Below, piece by piece: positions 1 to 9,831 of a stretch of DNA of 64,000 nt. Below the pieces are notes generated by a model. The model was not told where the DNA came from. It did not search any database and saw only the letters and a list, made by a program, of their open reading frames with translations. Source of the stretch: Actomonas sp051209155. Lineage in GTDB: Bacteria; Verrucomicrobiota; Verrucomicrobiia; Opitutales; Opitutaceae. Where the stretch lies: the NCBI GenBank assembly GCA_051209155.1, contig JBPJGB010000002.1, one strand, 5' to 3'. Both the position numbers and the translations under genes were made by a program. Positions within the stretch are counted from its first letter, which is position 1, and each line of letters opens with the position of its first letter.

Positions 1-1437
1 GTGCAAGTGGGTCCAGTTGGCGGCGGACAGGGTGCGGAAGAGATAACCGGTGAGCTCGACCCACTGGGCCTCGTAGACGCCGGTGCGGGCGGCATCGAGC
101 GTGATGTTGGCGGGCACGGGAAACTCGATGGCCCCACCCGCCTGGTTGCTAAACTCCTCCGCGACGACGACGGGCGCGAACTCGCCCAAGCCGGTCACCC
201 CGGTGAGGCGTGCGCGGGCGCCGACCTCCGGCACCGGCGATTCACTTTTCCCGAGATAGACGCCGACGCCGCCGCTCGAGTCCTGAAAATACAAATACCG
301 GGAGTCCGCATGGGACCACGTGATCATGCCATCAAGCTCCACGCGGTGGCGGTCATTGGCTTCATCAGGTGAGAGGCCGAGCACGCGCGCGGCGAGGGTG
401 TAGACCTGTTCGGGGCCTTCGCGGGCCGGGGGCGGCGCGGTGAGCGTGTGCCGGAAAAACGCGTCGTGCAGAGCCAACTGCAGGCCGTTTACGCGCGGGT
501 GGCCGATGATCTCGATCGCGGTCCCTTTCGCCAAGGGCTCGATCTGACCGGTCAGCACGGTGGCCTGGGCCGTGTGGTCGCGGACGGTGACCGAACGGCC
601 GGGCACCTGATCCACGACCTCGCCGGCGACCAGCACGAGCTGGTCGGAATCGGCCTGGGCGATGCGGTTGAGCGACACAGGCGTGCCATCGAAACGTGGG
701 TCGTCGTCGAGACGGGAGATGTAGTGCACGAAGTCGGGGCTGGCCACCATGACTTCGAGGCTCACGAACTCGCCGGAGGGGGAAACCTTGGGGTTGTAAA
801 CGCCACTCACCGTAACGAACGAACCGACCCATCTCACCGCAGCGCCGTCATCCTGTTCGATCACCAAGGCGTGGAAACTCTTACCCTGAGCGGCGACGGT
901 CAGTTGCGTGTGCATCGGGTCGGTCCGACTCTGGTTGATGACGAGACCGCTGATGGTGAGGATTTGCTCGGAAACCTGGCGGTGATCGGTGAAGTCCGCC
1001 GGCTCCACGGTCGGCATGGGCGCGTCGGGTAGCGGGGTGAAGGTCGCGTTGCGCAGGGAAAGCTCGGCGGCGGGGAGCTGGATGGTGCCGGTGATGCGGT
1101 AGCGCCCGCCCGGCTCGAGGTCGAGGTCGAGGTCGTGCCAGTCGTCGAGGATGTAGCCCACGCGTTGGCCATCGTGAATCCACATCAATGTCCAGGCGGG
1201 GTCGAAATATGCGACATGCGCAATCATATCGAGCCGGGCCTGACCGGGGGCGTTCCGATCGGGCAGGTTCCAATATTCGTCCCACGACGTGACGACAGAT
1301 TCCGGCTGATTCGGGGCCGTGTCCTGGGCGGTCAAGATGCCGGCGGAAGCGAGCCACCCGAGCAGCACCAAGCCCACCCGGCGCGGAAGCGCAGGGCATC
1401 GGCGGAACGGCGAAGGCGTGGGGCGGAGGGGATGCAC
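1..1437 (-). CDS. Secreted beta-rich sensor protein, partial (paralogue of the kinase at 4242)
   Basis: The reading frame is open over 479 codons and runs off the left edge of the window, so the C-terminus is missing. I start it at a GTG because AGGAG lies 8 nt upstream and a clear signal peptide follows (basic start, hydrophobic LVLLGWLASAGILTAQ). The mature part aligns by eye with the extracytoplasmic half of the histidine kinase encoded divergently at 4242-7259: both have an LSP-E-A block, then a WSH motif, then QDSSGGVGVY or QDSSAGIGVY, then a QWVE(L/M)TG block. The repeated short beta-strand blocks suggest OB-fold-like modules, which is an inference. The missing C-terminus may carry a transmembrane segment and a kinase domain as in the paralogue. 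Direct evidence for that lies outside the window. Confidence 0.8.
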   Translation of the reverse strand, partial: MHPLRPTPSPFRRCPALPRRVGLVLLGWLASAGILTAQDTAPNQPESVVTSWDEYWNLPDRNAPGQARLDMIAHVAYFDPAWTLMWIHDGQRVGYILDDWHDLDLDLEPGGRYRITGTIQLPAAELSLRNATFTPLPDAPMPTVEPADFTDHRQVSEQILTISGLVINQSRTDPMHTQLTVAAQGKSFHALVIEQDDGAAVRWVGSFVTVSGVYNPKVSPSGEFVSLEVMVASPDFVHYISRLDDDPRFDGTPVSLNRIAQADSDQLVLVAGEVVDQVPGRSVTVRDHTAQATVLTGQIEPLAKGTAIEIIGHPRVNGLQLALHDAFFRHTLTAPPPAREGPEQVYTLAARVLGLSPDEANDRHRVELDGMITWSHADSRYLYFQDSSGGVGVYLGKSESPVPEVGARARLTGVTGLGEFAPVVVAEEFSNQAGGAIEFPVPANITLDAARTGVYEAQWVELTGYLFRTLSAANWTHLH

Positions 1438-1636
1438 TGGGAGAACTCCTATACCATCAATGCGGACAACCCAGCGGAAGATTTACGTAATTCTTCGTTC
1501 TGCCGACACTTTGCAAAATCAGCACAGAGGGCGAAACGGTTGCGACTTGAGTTGGAGCGGTCCTGCCGCGATCGCCGCCAAACGAGTGAACGAAGCCGTG
1601 ACAGGACGTGCGGCGAACCCATACTTTCCTCGCTTC

Positions 1637-2059
1637 ATGTCGTTGGTCACCACGCTCAATTTTTGTGGTCGAACGGAGGAGGCGGTGGCCTTTTACCGCG
1701 AGGCCTTGGATGCGGAGGTCGATTTCCTGATGCGGTTTTCCGAGAGCCCGATGCCGGCGTCGGCGTGGGAGGGGGGAGGGGACTTGATCTTTCACGCGAC
1801 GTTTCGGATTGCCGATACGGTGTTGATGGCGAGCGACGTGGGGCACGTGCCAGGCGCGGCGGTGGTGCCGTTTTCCGGGTTCGCCTTGGCACTCCGTCTG
1901 TCGTCGGTCGAGCAGGCGCAGCGGTGGTTTGCCAACCTGAGCGTCGGCGGCGAGGTGGTGATCCCCTTGGCGAGGTCTGAGTTCACCTCCTGGTATGGCA
2001 TCGTGATTGATCGCTTCGGGGTTTCCTGGAAGCTCAACGTGGACGAAGCATCGGAGTGA
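1637..2059 (+). CDS. VOC (glyoxalase/PhnB-like) family protein
   Basis: This is a 140-residue protein with the N-terminal pattern typical of PhnB-like VOC proteins (TLNFCGRTEEAVAFYREAL), followed by two beta-alpha-beta-beta-beta type halves and the closing DRFGVSWKLN strand. Family members are small cytoplasmic metal-binding or metal-free proteins with varied or unknown substrates, so no reaction is assigned. The frame stays open far upstream, but the upstream residues do not look like a protein and the first family-like residue follows the ATG at 1637. No clear ribosome binding site is visible. The gene stands alone between a divergent sensor gene and a tRNA. Confidence 0.75.
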   Translation: MSLVTTLNFCGRTEEAVAFYREALDAEVDFLMRFSESPMPASAWEGGGDLIFHATFRIADTVLMASDVGHVPGAAVVPFSGFALALRLSSVEQAQRWFANLSVGGEVVIPLARSEFTSWYGIVIDRFGVSWKLNVDEASE

Positions 2060-2171
2060 TGTTGAATCCGCGGAGCTGGGCCATGGGCAGGACCGGTGGT
2101 GCGTAAAAACAACCCGGAACCCGGTCTTGACGCGTCCGTCAATCGGACCACGCTGCCCGATCCCGTTTCAC

Positions 2172-2245
2172 TGCCCGATGGTGTAATGGTAGCACAGGCG
2201 ACTTTGACTCGCCTAGTCATGGTTCGAACCCATGTCGGGCAGCCA
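2172..2245 (+). tRNA. tRNA-Gln (anticodon TTG)
   Basis: The sequence folds as a complete cloverleaf: acceptor arms TGCCCGA and TCGGGCA, anticodon stem GGCGA/TCGCC with loop CTTTGAC (anticodon TTG), and T-arm CATGG-TTCGAAC-CCATG. The discriminator base is G and CCA is encoded. A U1-A72 pair is usual for glutamine tRNAs. The 3' part of the gene is repeated twice downstream. Confidence 0.93.
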
Positions 2246-2542
2246 CGGAGTGCAGCGGAGGGGAAGCCCGATTTGGGTGAGAACCCTATGGTTCGACGAA
2301 GGGGCGCGCAGCGACCCGGAGATGGGGCAACCGTAGGTTGATCCCGCGTGAGCGGGACGAGCTGAAAGCGAGCCAACCCATGTCGGGCAGCCACGGAGCG
2401 CAGCGGAGGGGAAGCCGATTTGGGTGAGAACCCTATGGTTCGACGAAGGGGCGCGCAGCGACCCGGAGATGGGGCAACCGGCAGGTTGATCCCGCGTGAG
2501 CGGGACGAGCGAAAGCGAGCCAACCCATGTCGGGCAGCCACG
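2227..2542 (+). repeat. Tandem 148-bp direct repeat containing the 3' end of tRNA-Gln
   Basis: A 21-bp block from the T-arm and acceptor of the tRNA (AACCCATGTCGGGCAGCCAC plus G) occurs at 2227, 2375 and 2522. The intervals are 148 and 147 bp, and the sequence between the copies is almost identical. Differences are a few single-base changes and small indels, for example near 2264 and 2332. The arrangement is one tRNA, two full repeat units and a final 21-bp remnant. Copies of a tRNA 3' end are the usual mark of site-specific integration or slippage at a tRNA, but no integrase is present. Confidence 0.85.
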
Positions 2543-2989
2543 CTGGATGAATTTGACCGCAGATGACGCTGATGGGCGCAGATGACTGTGAGGCAACGAC
2601 GGTTTAACCACAGATTTCACAGATGGGCACAGATGCGGGGAGGCAACGAAGAGGAACGCTAATCTGCGCTGATCTTCACTGATCAAGATGAGCGAAGATT
2701 AGCGTATATCAGCGTTCCGTTTCACTCGGATGGATCTGTGCGAATCTGTGAAATCTGTGGTTAAACCGTCGTTGCCTCTCGGTATTTGCGTCAGCCGTGG
2801 TGGGGCAGGTAATTGGTGGAACACTGATCGACGCTCATCCTCGCTCATTTGGTTTGCGCAGATCAGCGCAGATCAGCGTTCCCCTTCACTCGGATGGATC
2901 TGTGCCCATCTGTGCAATCTGTGGTTAAAGCCATCCGTGCCTCTCGGTATCTGCGGGCATCTGCGCCATCTGCGGTTCAATCCCACGCC
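2543..2989. repeat. Nested intergenic inverted repeats (three hairpins inside each other)
   Basis: This 447-bp stretch has no gene. An outer pair (2555-2584 with 2942-2978, the CGCAGATG type) encloses a middle pair (2590-2635 with 2734-2778, the AACCACAGAT type). The middle pair includes a 35-bp perfect match between its arms. It encloses an inner pair (2653-2718, GGAACGCTAATC...GATTAGCG/AGCGTTCC type). A second, less complete set of right arms lies at 2858-2940. The same three arm types recur elsewhere in the window. Confidence 0.85.
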
Positions 2990-4144
2990 TCAATAGCCGT
3001 AGTAGCGGTAGACGGTGTCGGTGACTTTGCCGAGCGCGGCCTGCATGGTGCCGCCGCCGCTGACAAGGACGACGAGGTCGATGCCGGTTTCCGGGTCGAG
3101 GCTCATCTTGGTGCGGTAGCCGTCCCAACTGCCTTCGTGGCCGTAGCGGTCGCCTTCCAACATGAGGCCGTAGCCGTAGCCACGGCCGAAGAGCATCGTC
3201 TGGTGCGGGTTGCTGCGCATGAGCGAGAGGGTGTCGGCGTCCACCAGCTGATGGTTGCGCATGGCGGTGAAAAACCGGCCGAAATCCTCGACCGAGCTCA
3301 CCTGCGCCATGGCGCCGTGGATATACGTCTTGGTGCCGTAGAAGTTGTCCCGGGTCCCGTAGGCGAGGGCGTCGGTCGGGCCGAGCGCCTGCTGTTCGTC
3401 GTTGATGAAACTGTCGGTCATGCCGGCGGGTTCGAAGATGTTCTGGCGGAGGTAAGTGGCAAAGCGCTGACCGCTGGCGCGGGCGACGACCTCGGCAAGC
3501 AGGATGTAGCCGGTGTTGCTGTATTCGGCGATCGTGTTGGGCGGGTATTCAAGATCTGGATGCGCGATGAGGTAGGCGATGATGTCGGCGTTGGTTTTGC
3601 CCTCCAGCCAGGTGCTGGGCAGGATGTCGTTGACGACGTCGATGATGCCGGAGCGGTGGGAGAGCATGAGTTCCAAGGTGATGGAGCCCCAGGAGCCGGG
3701 AAGTTCGGGCAGGTGGGTGAGGATCGAGTCGTTGAGGCGCAGCGTGCCTTCCTCGACCAGTTGCAGGACGGCGAGGGCCGTGAAGGTCTTGCTGATCGAG
3801 GCGATGCGGAAACCGGTGTCGGCGGTGATGGGCGTCGCGGGGGTGTTGCGGGCGAGTCCGACTGCACCGCGATAGACGACTTCGCCGTCTTTCATGACCA
3901 GGACCGCGGCGCCGCCGGAGCGATCGGCGTAGGCGGCGAGCACGGCGTCGAGTTGGCCGGGCAGACTTTGGTCGACCACGGGCGGTGGCTCGGGCGGCGG
4001 TGGTGGTGGAGCGGGCGGCGGCGGCGGTGGGGCCGGATTCGGCGTGGCCGCGTTGCTTGATTTGGCGCCCCCGCCGCAGCCGGTGAGAGAGACGAGAGAT
4101 GCGAGCAATACGCCGCAGGCGGCGAGGAGGCGGAGTCGGGGCAT
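2990..4144 (-). CDS. Serine hydrolase lipoprotein, class C beta-lactamase/PBP-like
   Basis: The product is about 384 residues long with a lipoprotein signal ending LVSLTGC, then a Pro-rich linker of about 25 residues, then a beta-lactamase-related domain. The three active-site motifs are visible: SISK (SxxK), YSN in EYSNTGY (YxN), and HEG in GHEGSWDG (the KTG-equivalent HxG). The family includes D-aminopeptidases, esterases and penicillin-binding-like peptidases, so the substrate is open. The lipobox predicts membrane anchoring in the periplasm. I chose the internal ATG that begins MPRLRLLAACG because it gives a compact signal peptide; an upstream start nine codons earlier is possible. Confidence 0.88.
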   Translation of the reverse strand: MPRLRLLAACGVLLASLVSLTGCGGGAKSSNAATPNPAPPPPPPAPPPPPPEPPPVVDQSLPGQLDAVLAAYADRSGGAAVLVMKDGEVVYRGAVGLARNTPATPITADTGFRIASISKTFTALAVLQLVEEGTLRLNDSILTHLPELPGSWGSITLELMLSHRSGIIDVVNDILPSTWLEGKTNADIIAYLIAHPDLEYPPNTIAEYSNTGYILLAEVVARASGQRFATYLRQNIFEPAGMTDSFINDEQQALGPTDALAYGTRDNFYGTKTYIHGAMAQVSSVEDFGRFFTAMRNHQLVDADTLSLMRSNPHQTMLFGRGYGYGLMLEGDRYGHEGSWDGYRTKMSLDPETGIDLVVLVSGGGTMQAALGKVTDTVYRYYGY

Positions 4145-4241
4145 GCACGGGAAAACCCGGAGGGCGGGCAACTACGTCGGCGAAGTTTGCGACTCGCGGT
4201 GTAGGCTTGTCGTGCGCGGCGCGGCTGGCTCTGCTGGCGGG

Positions 4242-7200
4242 GTGTCTGGCCGATGCCCAAGCTTTTCGCGTGTTTTCCTATGTTGCGTGGGGTGGTGGGG
4301 CGGAATGCACGCGCTGGCGCAGGAAACACCGTTGCGGTATCTGTCCGACTTCTGGGCGGCGGCGGAAGAGGATCGGGCCGCCGGCTTGGACTACCGGTTT
4401 GAGGTGGACGTGCTGTATTACGACGCGGCGTGGGACATTGTGCAGGTCCAGGATGAAACCCTGGCCGAATATTTGATGCCCTTGGGACCCTTGCCGATGG
4501 CTTCGGGGCAGCGGGTGAGGCTGGAAGGCACGACGGTGCCGCCGGGGGCGACGTTTGGCATCAAGGACGCGCGGGTGACGGTGCTGGGGGAGGCCGAGGT
4601 GACCTGGCAGCCCATCAATGTGGCGACAGCCAACCACCGGCTCCTGGTGAACACGCCGGTCGAAATTGCGGGGGTGGTGGAGAGCCAGGGTTTTGATGGG
4701 GCGGACCATCTGCGGCTCTCGATGATTTGCGACGGCTTGAAGGCGACGGTATGGGTGATGCTCGATCCCTTGGAGCCGGTGCCGAGTTTTGAGGGGCAAC
4801 TGGTGACGGTGCGCGGAGTGAATGCCTCCCGTTTTGATGGGAAGGGGCGGGTGAATGCGTTCGATATGTTTTGTCCGGGCCTGCGGCACGTGACCTCACA
4901 CGGCCCGTTGGCGGAAACCGCGCGTTTCAACGGCACGGTGTCCACGGTCCGGACGGTGTTGGGCGCGGGCGGAGGCAGCCCGGTGTTGGTGCGAGGACGG
5001 ATCGTGCGGATCACCGATGACAACCAAGTGATCCTGCGGGATGAGACCGGGCAGGCCGTGCTGGAGACGGAGCAACGCGCGGGACAGTGGCTGGGCGAGA
5101 CGGTGTTGGCGGCCGGTGTGCCGGAGGTCGACGGGGTGGCCCTGCGCTTGAAGGAGGTTTTGATGACGCCGGTGGAATCGGCGGAGAACCGTTCGACGGA
5201 GCCAGCGCGTTTTCAGCAACGGTCGCTGCACCGGATCGCCGCAACGGCGCTGGAGCTCTCGCCGGAGCAGGCGGCGAAGAACCACCCGGTCGAGTTCAAC
5301 GGGGTGGTGACCTGGTCGCATCCGCGATCGATGCTGTTTTACCTGCAGGATTCATCGGCCGGCATCGGAGTCTATCGGGCCAGTGCGATTGAGCCCCCGC
5401 CGGCGCCCGGGCGGCACATTGAAGTGTCCGGCGTCACCGTGATGGGCGACTACGCGCCGACGGTGCAGGCCGCGCGCATTCAGGACCTCGGTGAAATCGG
5501 CGTGCCGCGCCCGCGGCGGGTGACCCTTGAGCAGGCGTTGACCGGTGTGGAGGAGGGGCAATGGGTGGAGATGACCGGCTTCGTGCACCGGGCGAAACGG
5601 GACGGACCCTGGGCGCGATTGGAAATGACCTCGACCGCCGGGGCCATGGTCGTGCGGCTGCCCGGGGATGAGGAAGTGGCGGACCTGGTGGGCTCGGTGG
5701 TGGCCGTGCGCGGGGTGTGTTCCGCGCTGACCAATGAACAGCGAAGGCTGACGGGCATCGAGATTTGGGCCAACAATCTGGGCGCGATTTCCGTGCTCGA
5801 AACCGGTGATGTGGATCTGGCGACGATGCCAACCCGCAACCTGAACGAAGTGGGCCGCTTTCGCACGACGGCGGACCAGCGCCGCCGGATCAAGGTCGCG
5901 GGCACGGTCTTGCATTGGGATCCGGAAGGGTGGGTTTATTTGGAGGACGGCGACCAACGATTGATCGTGCAGACGCGGCAGAGCGGCACGTTTCCGCGCG
6001 GCAGTCGGGTGGAGGCGGCGGGGTTCCAGGGGCGCGAGGGCGGGCGCACCGTGTTGCGCGAAAGTGTGGTGCGGTTCGTGGAACGCGGTGAGCTGCCGTC
6101 GCCGGCGGTGGTAGGAGACATCAGTGAGGTCGATCCGGCGCTGGACGGTCGCCTGGTGGCCCTGACCGGTGAGGTGGTGGAGCGTTTTCGCGCGGGAGGG
6201 CGCGTGCTCTTGGCGGTGCAGGATGGTCGCACGGTTTTTGAGTGCGAGTTGTTGGCGGCGAGCGCCGATCGGGGGCTGGCGGAAGCGGGCGCCAGGGTGC
6301 GGGTGGAAGGCGTGTATGATGTTGCTTATGACGATCGCACGCGGCCGGTTGGTTTCCGTCTGTTGGTCGACGAGGCCGGGCAGATCGAGGTGTTGCAGCC
6401 GCCGGCGTGGTGGACCCGGGACCGGGTGATGGTGATGGCCGGCGTGATGGTGGGCGGGGTGTTTTTGGCCTTGGGCTGGGTGTGGACCCTGCAACGCCGC
6501 GTGGGCAAACAGGCCTACGAGATCAACGAGCAGATGCGGCGCGCGGGCCAGTTGGAGGCCGAGCTGCAGCAGGCGATGCGACTGGAGTCGCTGGGCACGC
6601 TCGCGGGCGGAGTGGCGCATGATTTTAACCGGCAACTGTCCATGATCATGGACAACCTGGCGGGCTTGCTGAAGGACGAGACCCTGTCGCGGGAGGCACT
6701 GACCCGGGTCGACAACTCGCGCGAAGCGGCGATCCGTTCCCGCGACCTGGCGCATCGACTGATGACCTTTGCCAAGGGCGGCGAGCCGAAGTGTCAGCCT
6801 ACGGATCTGGTGCGGCTGGTCACCGAAACGGTCGGGGCCTTCGGGTTGCCCAAGATCATCGAGTTGCACACCCGCTACGCCAACCGCTGTGAGCCGGTGA
6901 AGGCGGACCCGTGGCAGATGAAACAGCTGTTGCAGAACCTGCTGCTCAACGCCGTGCAGGCCATGCCTCACGGCGGCGCGCTCACGGTGGAGGTGGAGGA
7001 GGAACTGCGCGAGGAGTCGAAGGCCTCGATCTTGGCGCCGGGGCGCTACGGCGTGATCGTGGTGCGGGACAACGGCGAGGGCATCGCCGACCGCAACCTG
7101 CCGCAGGTCTTCGACCCCTATTTCACCACCCGCGACGATGCACAGGGCCTCGGCTTGGCGGTGGTCTACACCATCGCGCGCCGGCACGGCGGCTTGGTGA

Positions 7201-7259
7201 CGCTGAGCTCCAAGGCGATGCTTGGCACCGAAGTGAAGGTGTGGATTCCGGTGGCGTGA
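4242..7259 (+). CDS. Membrane histidine kinase with large extracytoplasmic beta-rich sensor
   Basis: The protein is about 1005 residues long. A signal peptide (hydrophobic FLCCVGWWGGMHALAQ) is followed by about 700 residues of repeated beta-rich blocks, OB-fold-like by inference. A transmembrane helix lies near residues 730-752, then a short coiled coil and a kinase core. The phospho-acceptor His is in GGVAHDFN near residue 793. The ATP-binding domain shows LLLNAVQAM (N box), DNGEGI (G1) and GLGLAV (G2). No receiver domain is fused and no response regulator is adjacent. The start is uncertain: GTG at 4242 gives the best signal peptide, while ATG at 4143 or GTG at 4044 would add residues that overlap the divergent hydrolase gene. 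The sensor half is paralogous to the gene at 1-1437. Confidence 0.85.
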   Translation: MSGRCPSFSRVFLCCVGWWGGMHALAQETPLRYLSDFWAAAEEDRAAGLDYRFEVDVLYYDAAWDIVQVQDETLAEYLMPLGPLPMASGQRVRLEGTTVPPGATFGIKDARVTVLGEAEVTWQPINVATANHRLLVNTPVEIAGVVESQGFDGADHLRLSMICDGLKATVWVMLDPLEPVPSFEGQLVTVRGVNASRFDGKGRVNAFDMFCPGLRHVTSHGPLAETARFNGTVSTVRTVLGAGGGSPVLVRGRIVRITDDNQVILRDETGQAVLETEQRAGQWLGETVLAAGVPEVDGVALRLKEVLMTPVESAENRSTEPARFQQRSLHRIAATALELSPEQAAKNHPVEFNGVVTWSHPRSMLFYLQDSSAGIGVYRASAIEPPPAPGRHIEVSGVTVMGDYAPTVQAARIQDLGEIGVPRPRRVTLEQALTGVEEGQWVEMTGFVHRAKRDGPWARLEMTSTAGAMVVRLPGDEEVADLVGSVVAVRGVCSALTNEQRRLTGIEIWANNLGAISVLETGDVDLATMPTRNLNEVGRFRTTADQRRRIKVAGTVLHWDPEGWVYLEDGDQRLIVQTRQSGTFPRGSRVEAAGFQGREGGRTVLRESVVRFVERGELPSPAVVGDISEVDPALDGRLVALTGEVVERFRAGGRVLLAVQDGRTVFECELLAASADRGLAEAGARVRVEGVYDVAYDDRTRPVGFRLLVDEAGQIEVLQPPAWWTRDRVMVMAGVMVGGVFLALGWVWTLQRRVGKQAYEINEQMRRAGQLEAELQQAMRLESLGTLAGGVAHDFNRQLSMIMDNLAGLLKDETLSREALTRVDNSREAAIRSRDLAHRLMTFAKGGEPKCQPTDLVRLVTETVGAFGLPKIIELHTRYANRCEPVKADPWQMKQLLQNLLLNAVQAMPHGGALTVEVEEELREESKASILAPGRYGVIVVRDNGEGIADRNLPQVFDPYFTTRDDAQGLGLAVVYTIARRHGGLVTLSSKAMLGTEVKVWIPVA

Positions 7260-7261
7260 GG

Positions 7262-7423
7262 GTTGGAATGGAAACCGCAGATCAGGCAGATGAGCGCAGA
7301 TATGGCGAGGCAGGGAGTTGGAGGGAACGCTGATAAACGCTAATCTTCGCTCAATGGAATCAGTGAGGATCAGCGTTCCAAGAAACTCGTCCAGTCAGTT
7401 GCGCCGATCTGCGAGATCTGCGG
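7262..7423. repeat. Nested intergenic inverted repeat between convergent genes
   Basis: Outer arms of the CCGCAGAT type (about 7273-7301 and 7401-7423) enclose an inner hairpin of the GGAACGCT...AGCGTTCC type (about 7324-7379). It fills the space between the 3' ends of the convergent kinase and MscS genes, where it could also act as a transcription terminator. Confidence 0.8.
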
Positions 7424-8347
7424 TCAGTCTTTTCCCTGTTTGTCGGCCTCGGGGTCTTCGAGTTTGGCCTGCTGCACGATGGGCAGGGTGCCGCTGCGGA
7501 TGTGCAGGTCGCGTTGGGGGAAGGGGATCTCGATGTTGTTTTCGCGCAAGACCCGCTCGATGGCGAAGTTCAGCTCGCTCCGGAAGCGCTTGGGGTTCTT
7601 CAACATTTCGGCCGTCCAGACGCCGATCTCAAAGTCGAGCGAGCTGTCGCCGAAGCCGATGAAGAAGACGTTGGGAGCCGGGTCGTTGAGCACCTCGGGT
7701 CGGGCCTTCACCAGCTCTAGCATGACGCGACGAAACTTCTCCACGTCCGAGCCGTAGGCGATGCCGACCGGAACGTTGATGCGCACTTTCGGGTCGCCGT
7801 GGCTCCAATTGACGACCACGTCGCTGATGAAACTGGAATTGGGCACGATGACCGAGATGTTGTCGTTGGTGACGACCACGGTGCTGCGCAGGCTGATGCG
7901 GGTGACCTGACCGGCGACACCGTTGACCTCGACGCGGTCGCCGATGGCGATGGGTCGTTCGGCGAGAATGATGATGCCGGAGATGAAGTTGTTGACGATG
8001 TTCTGCAGGCCGAAGCCGAGACCCACACCGATGGCGCCGGCCAACACCGCGAGTGAGCTGAGGTCGATGCCGACGAAGGTGAGCGCGAGGTAGAGTCCCA
8101 GGGTGAGCACGACGTAGCCGAAGATCCGGGCCACCGCGAAGCGCATCCCCTCGTCCAGTTGGGTGCGGCTCAGCACGCGGAGCAGCACAATCTTCCGCAG
8201 GGTCGATTCGCCGATCACCACCAGGGCCGCGAGGAAGATGAACTTAAAGATCGTGGCCAGGGTGATGGCACTTTGGCCGAGGTGAAACAGCTCAAAGGTG
8301 AGCACGTTTCGCACGGAGTCGTAGATCGGGACCAGCGTTTCAATCAT
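7424..8347 (-). CDS. MscS-family small-conductance mechanosensitive channel
   Basis: The protein has 307 residues with three hydrophobic segments (about 25-45, 65-90 and 92-115) and then a soluble beta domain. The pore-lining TM3 signature is present as LAGAIGVGLGFGLQNIVNNF, followed by the beta-domain motif GDRVEVNGVAGQVTRISLR and the strand VPNSSFISDVVVNWS. The family forms heptameric inner-membrane channels that release solutes on hypo-osmotic shock. The length fits a minimal MscS without extra N-terminal domains. The gene lies 40 bp downstream of hflX and may be cotranscribed with it. Confidence 0.93.
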   Translation of the reverse strand: MIETLVPIYDSVRNVLTFELFHLGQSAITLATIFKFIFLAALVVIGESTLRKIVLLRVLSRTQLDEGMRFAVARIFGYVVLTLGLYLALTFVGIDLSSLAVLAGAIGVGLGFGLQNIVNNFISGIIILAERPIAIGDRVEVNGVAGQVTRISLRSTVVVTNDNISVIVPNSSFISDVVVNWSHGDPKVRINVPVGIAYGSDVEKFRRVMLELVKARPEVLNDPAPNVFFIGFGDSSLDFEIGVWTAEMLKNPKRFRSELNFAIERVLRENNIEIPFPQRDLHIRSGTLPIVQQAKLEDPEADKQGKD

Positions 8348-8387
8348 GCGCGCGAGGGGACCATGCGGGCACAGTGACAGGTTGCGG

Positions 8388-9680
<1,293 letters not shown>

Positions 9681-9746
9681 GCAGACGAAACCCGGTAACA
9701 ACGGACGTTCCGGCGGAAATGTCCAGAAACGCTCTTTAGTCTTTCG

Positions 9747-9803
9747 CTTTATCTTTCTCCCCGCGGGCCGAAACCCGTCCGCACCGTGGGGAGAAAGATA
9801 AAG
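9747..9803. repeat. 16-bp inverted repeat between cheR and hflX
   Basis: Arms CTTTATCTTTCTCCCC (9747-9762) and its exact complement (9788-9803) flank a 25-nt GC-rich spacer. It lies just downstream of cheR and upstream of hflX on the minus strand. No U-run follows on either strand, so a simple intrinsic terminator is not obvious. Confidence 0.7.
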
Positions 9804-9831
9804 AGAAAGAGGAAAGAGAAAGATGGGGACC

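Noticed and set aside
448..1032. Open plus-strand frame opposite the left-edge sensor gene
   Set aside because: The minus-strand frame has a ribosome binding site, signal peptide and paralogy to the kinase; the plus-strand frame is a GC-rich shadow.
2246..2989. Possible CRISPR array from the repeated ACAGAT blocks
   Set aside because: Units are inverted and nested, not direct repeats with even unique spacers, and there are no cas genes.
4044..4241. Earlier starts for the histidine kinase
   Set aside because: They overlap the 5' end of the divergent hydrolase gene and push the signal peptide far from the N-terminus.
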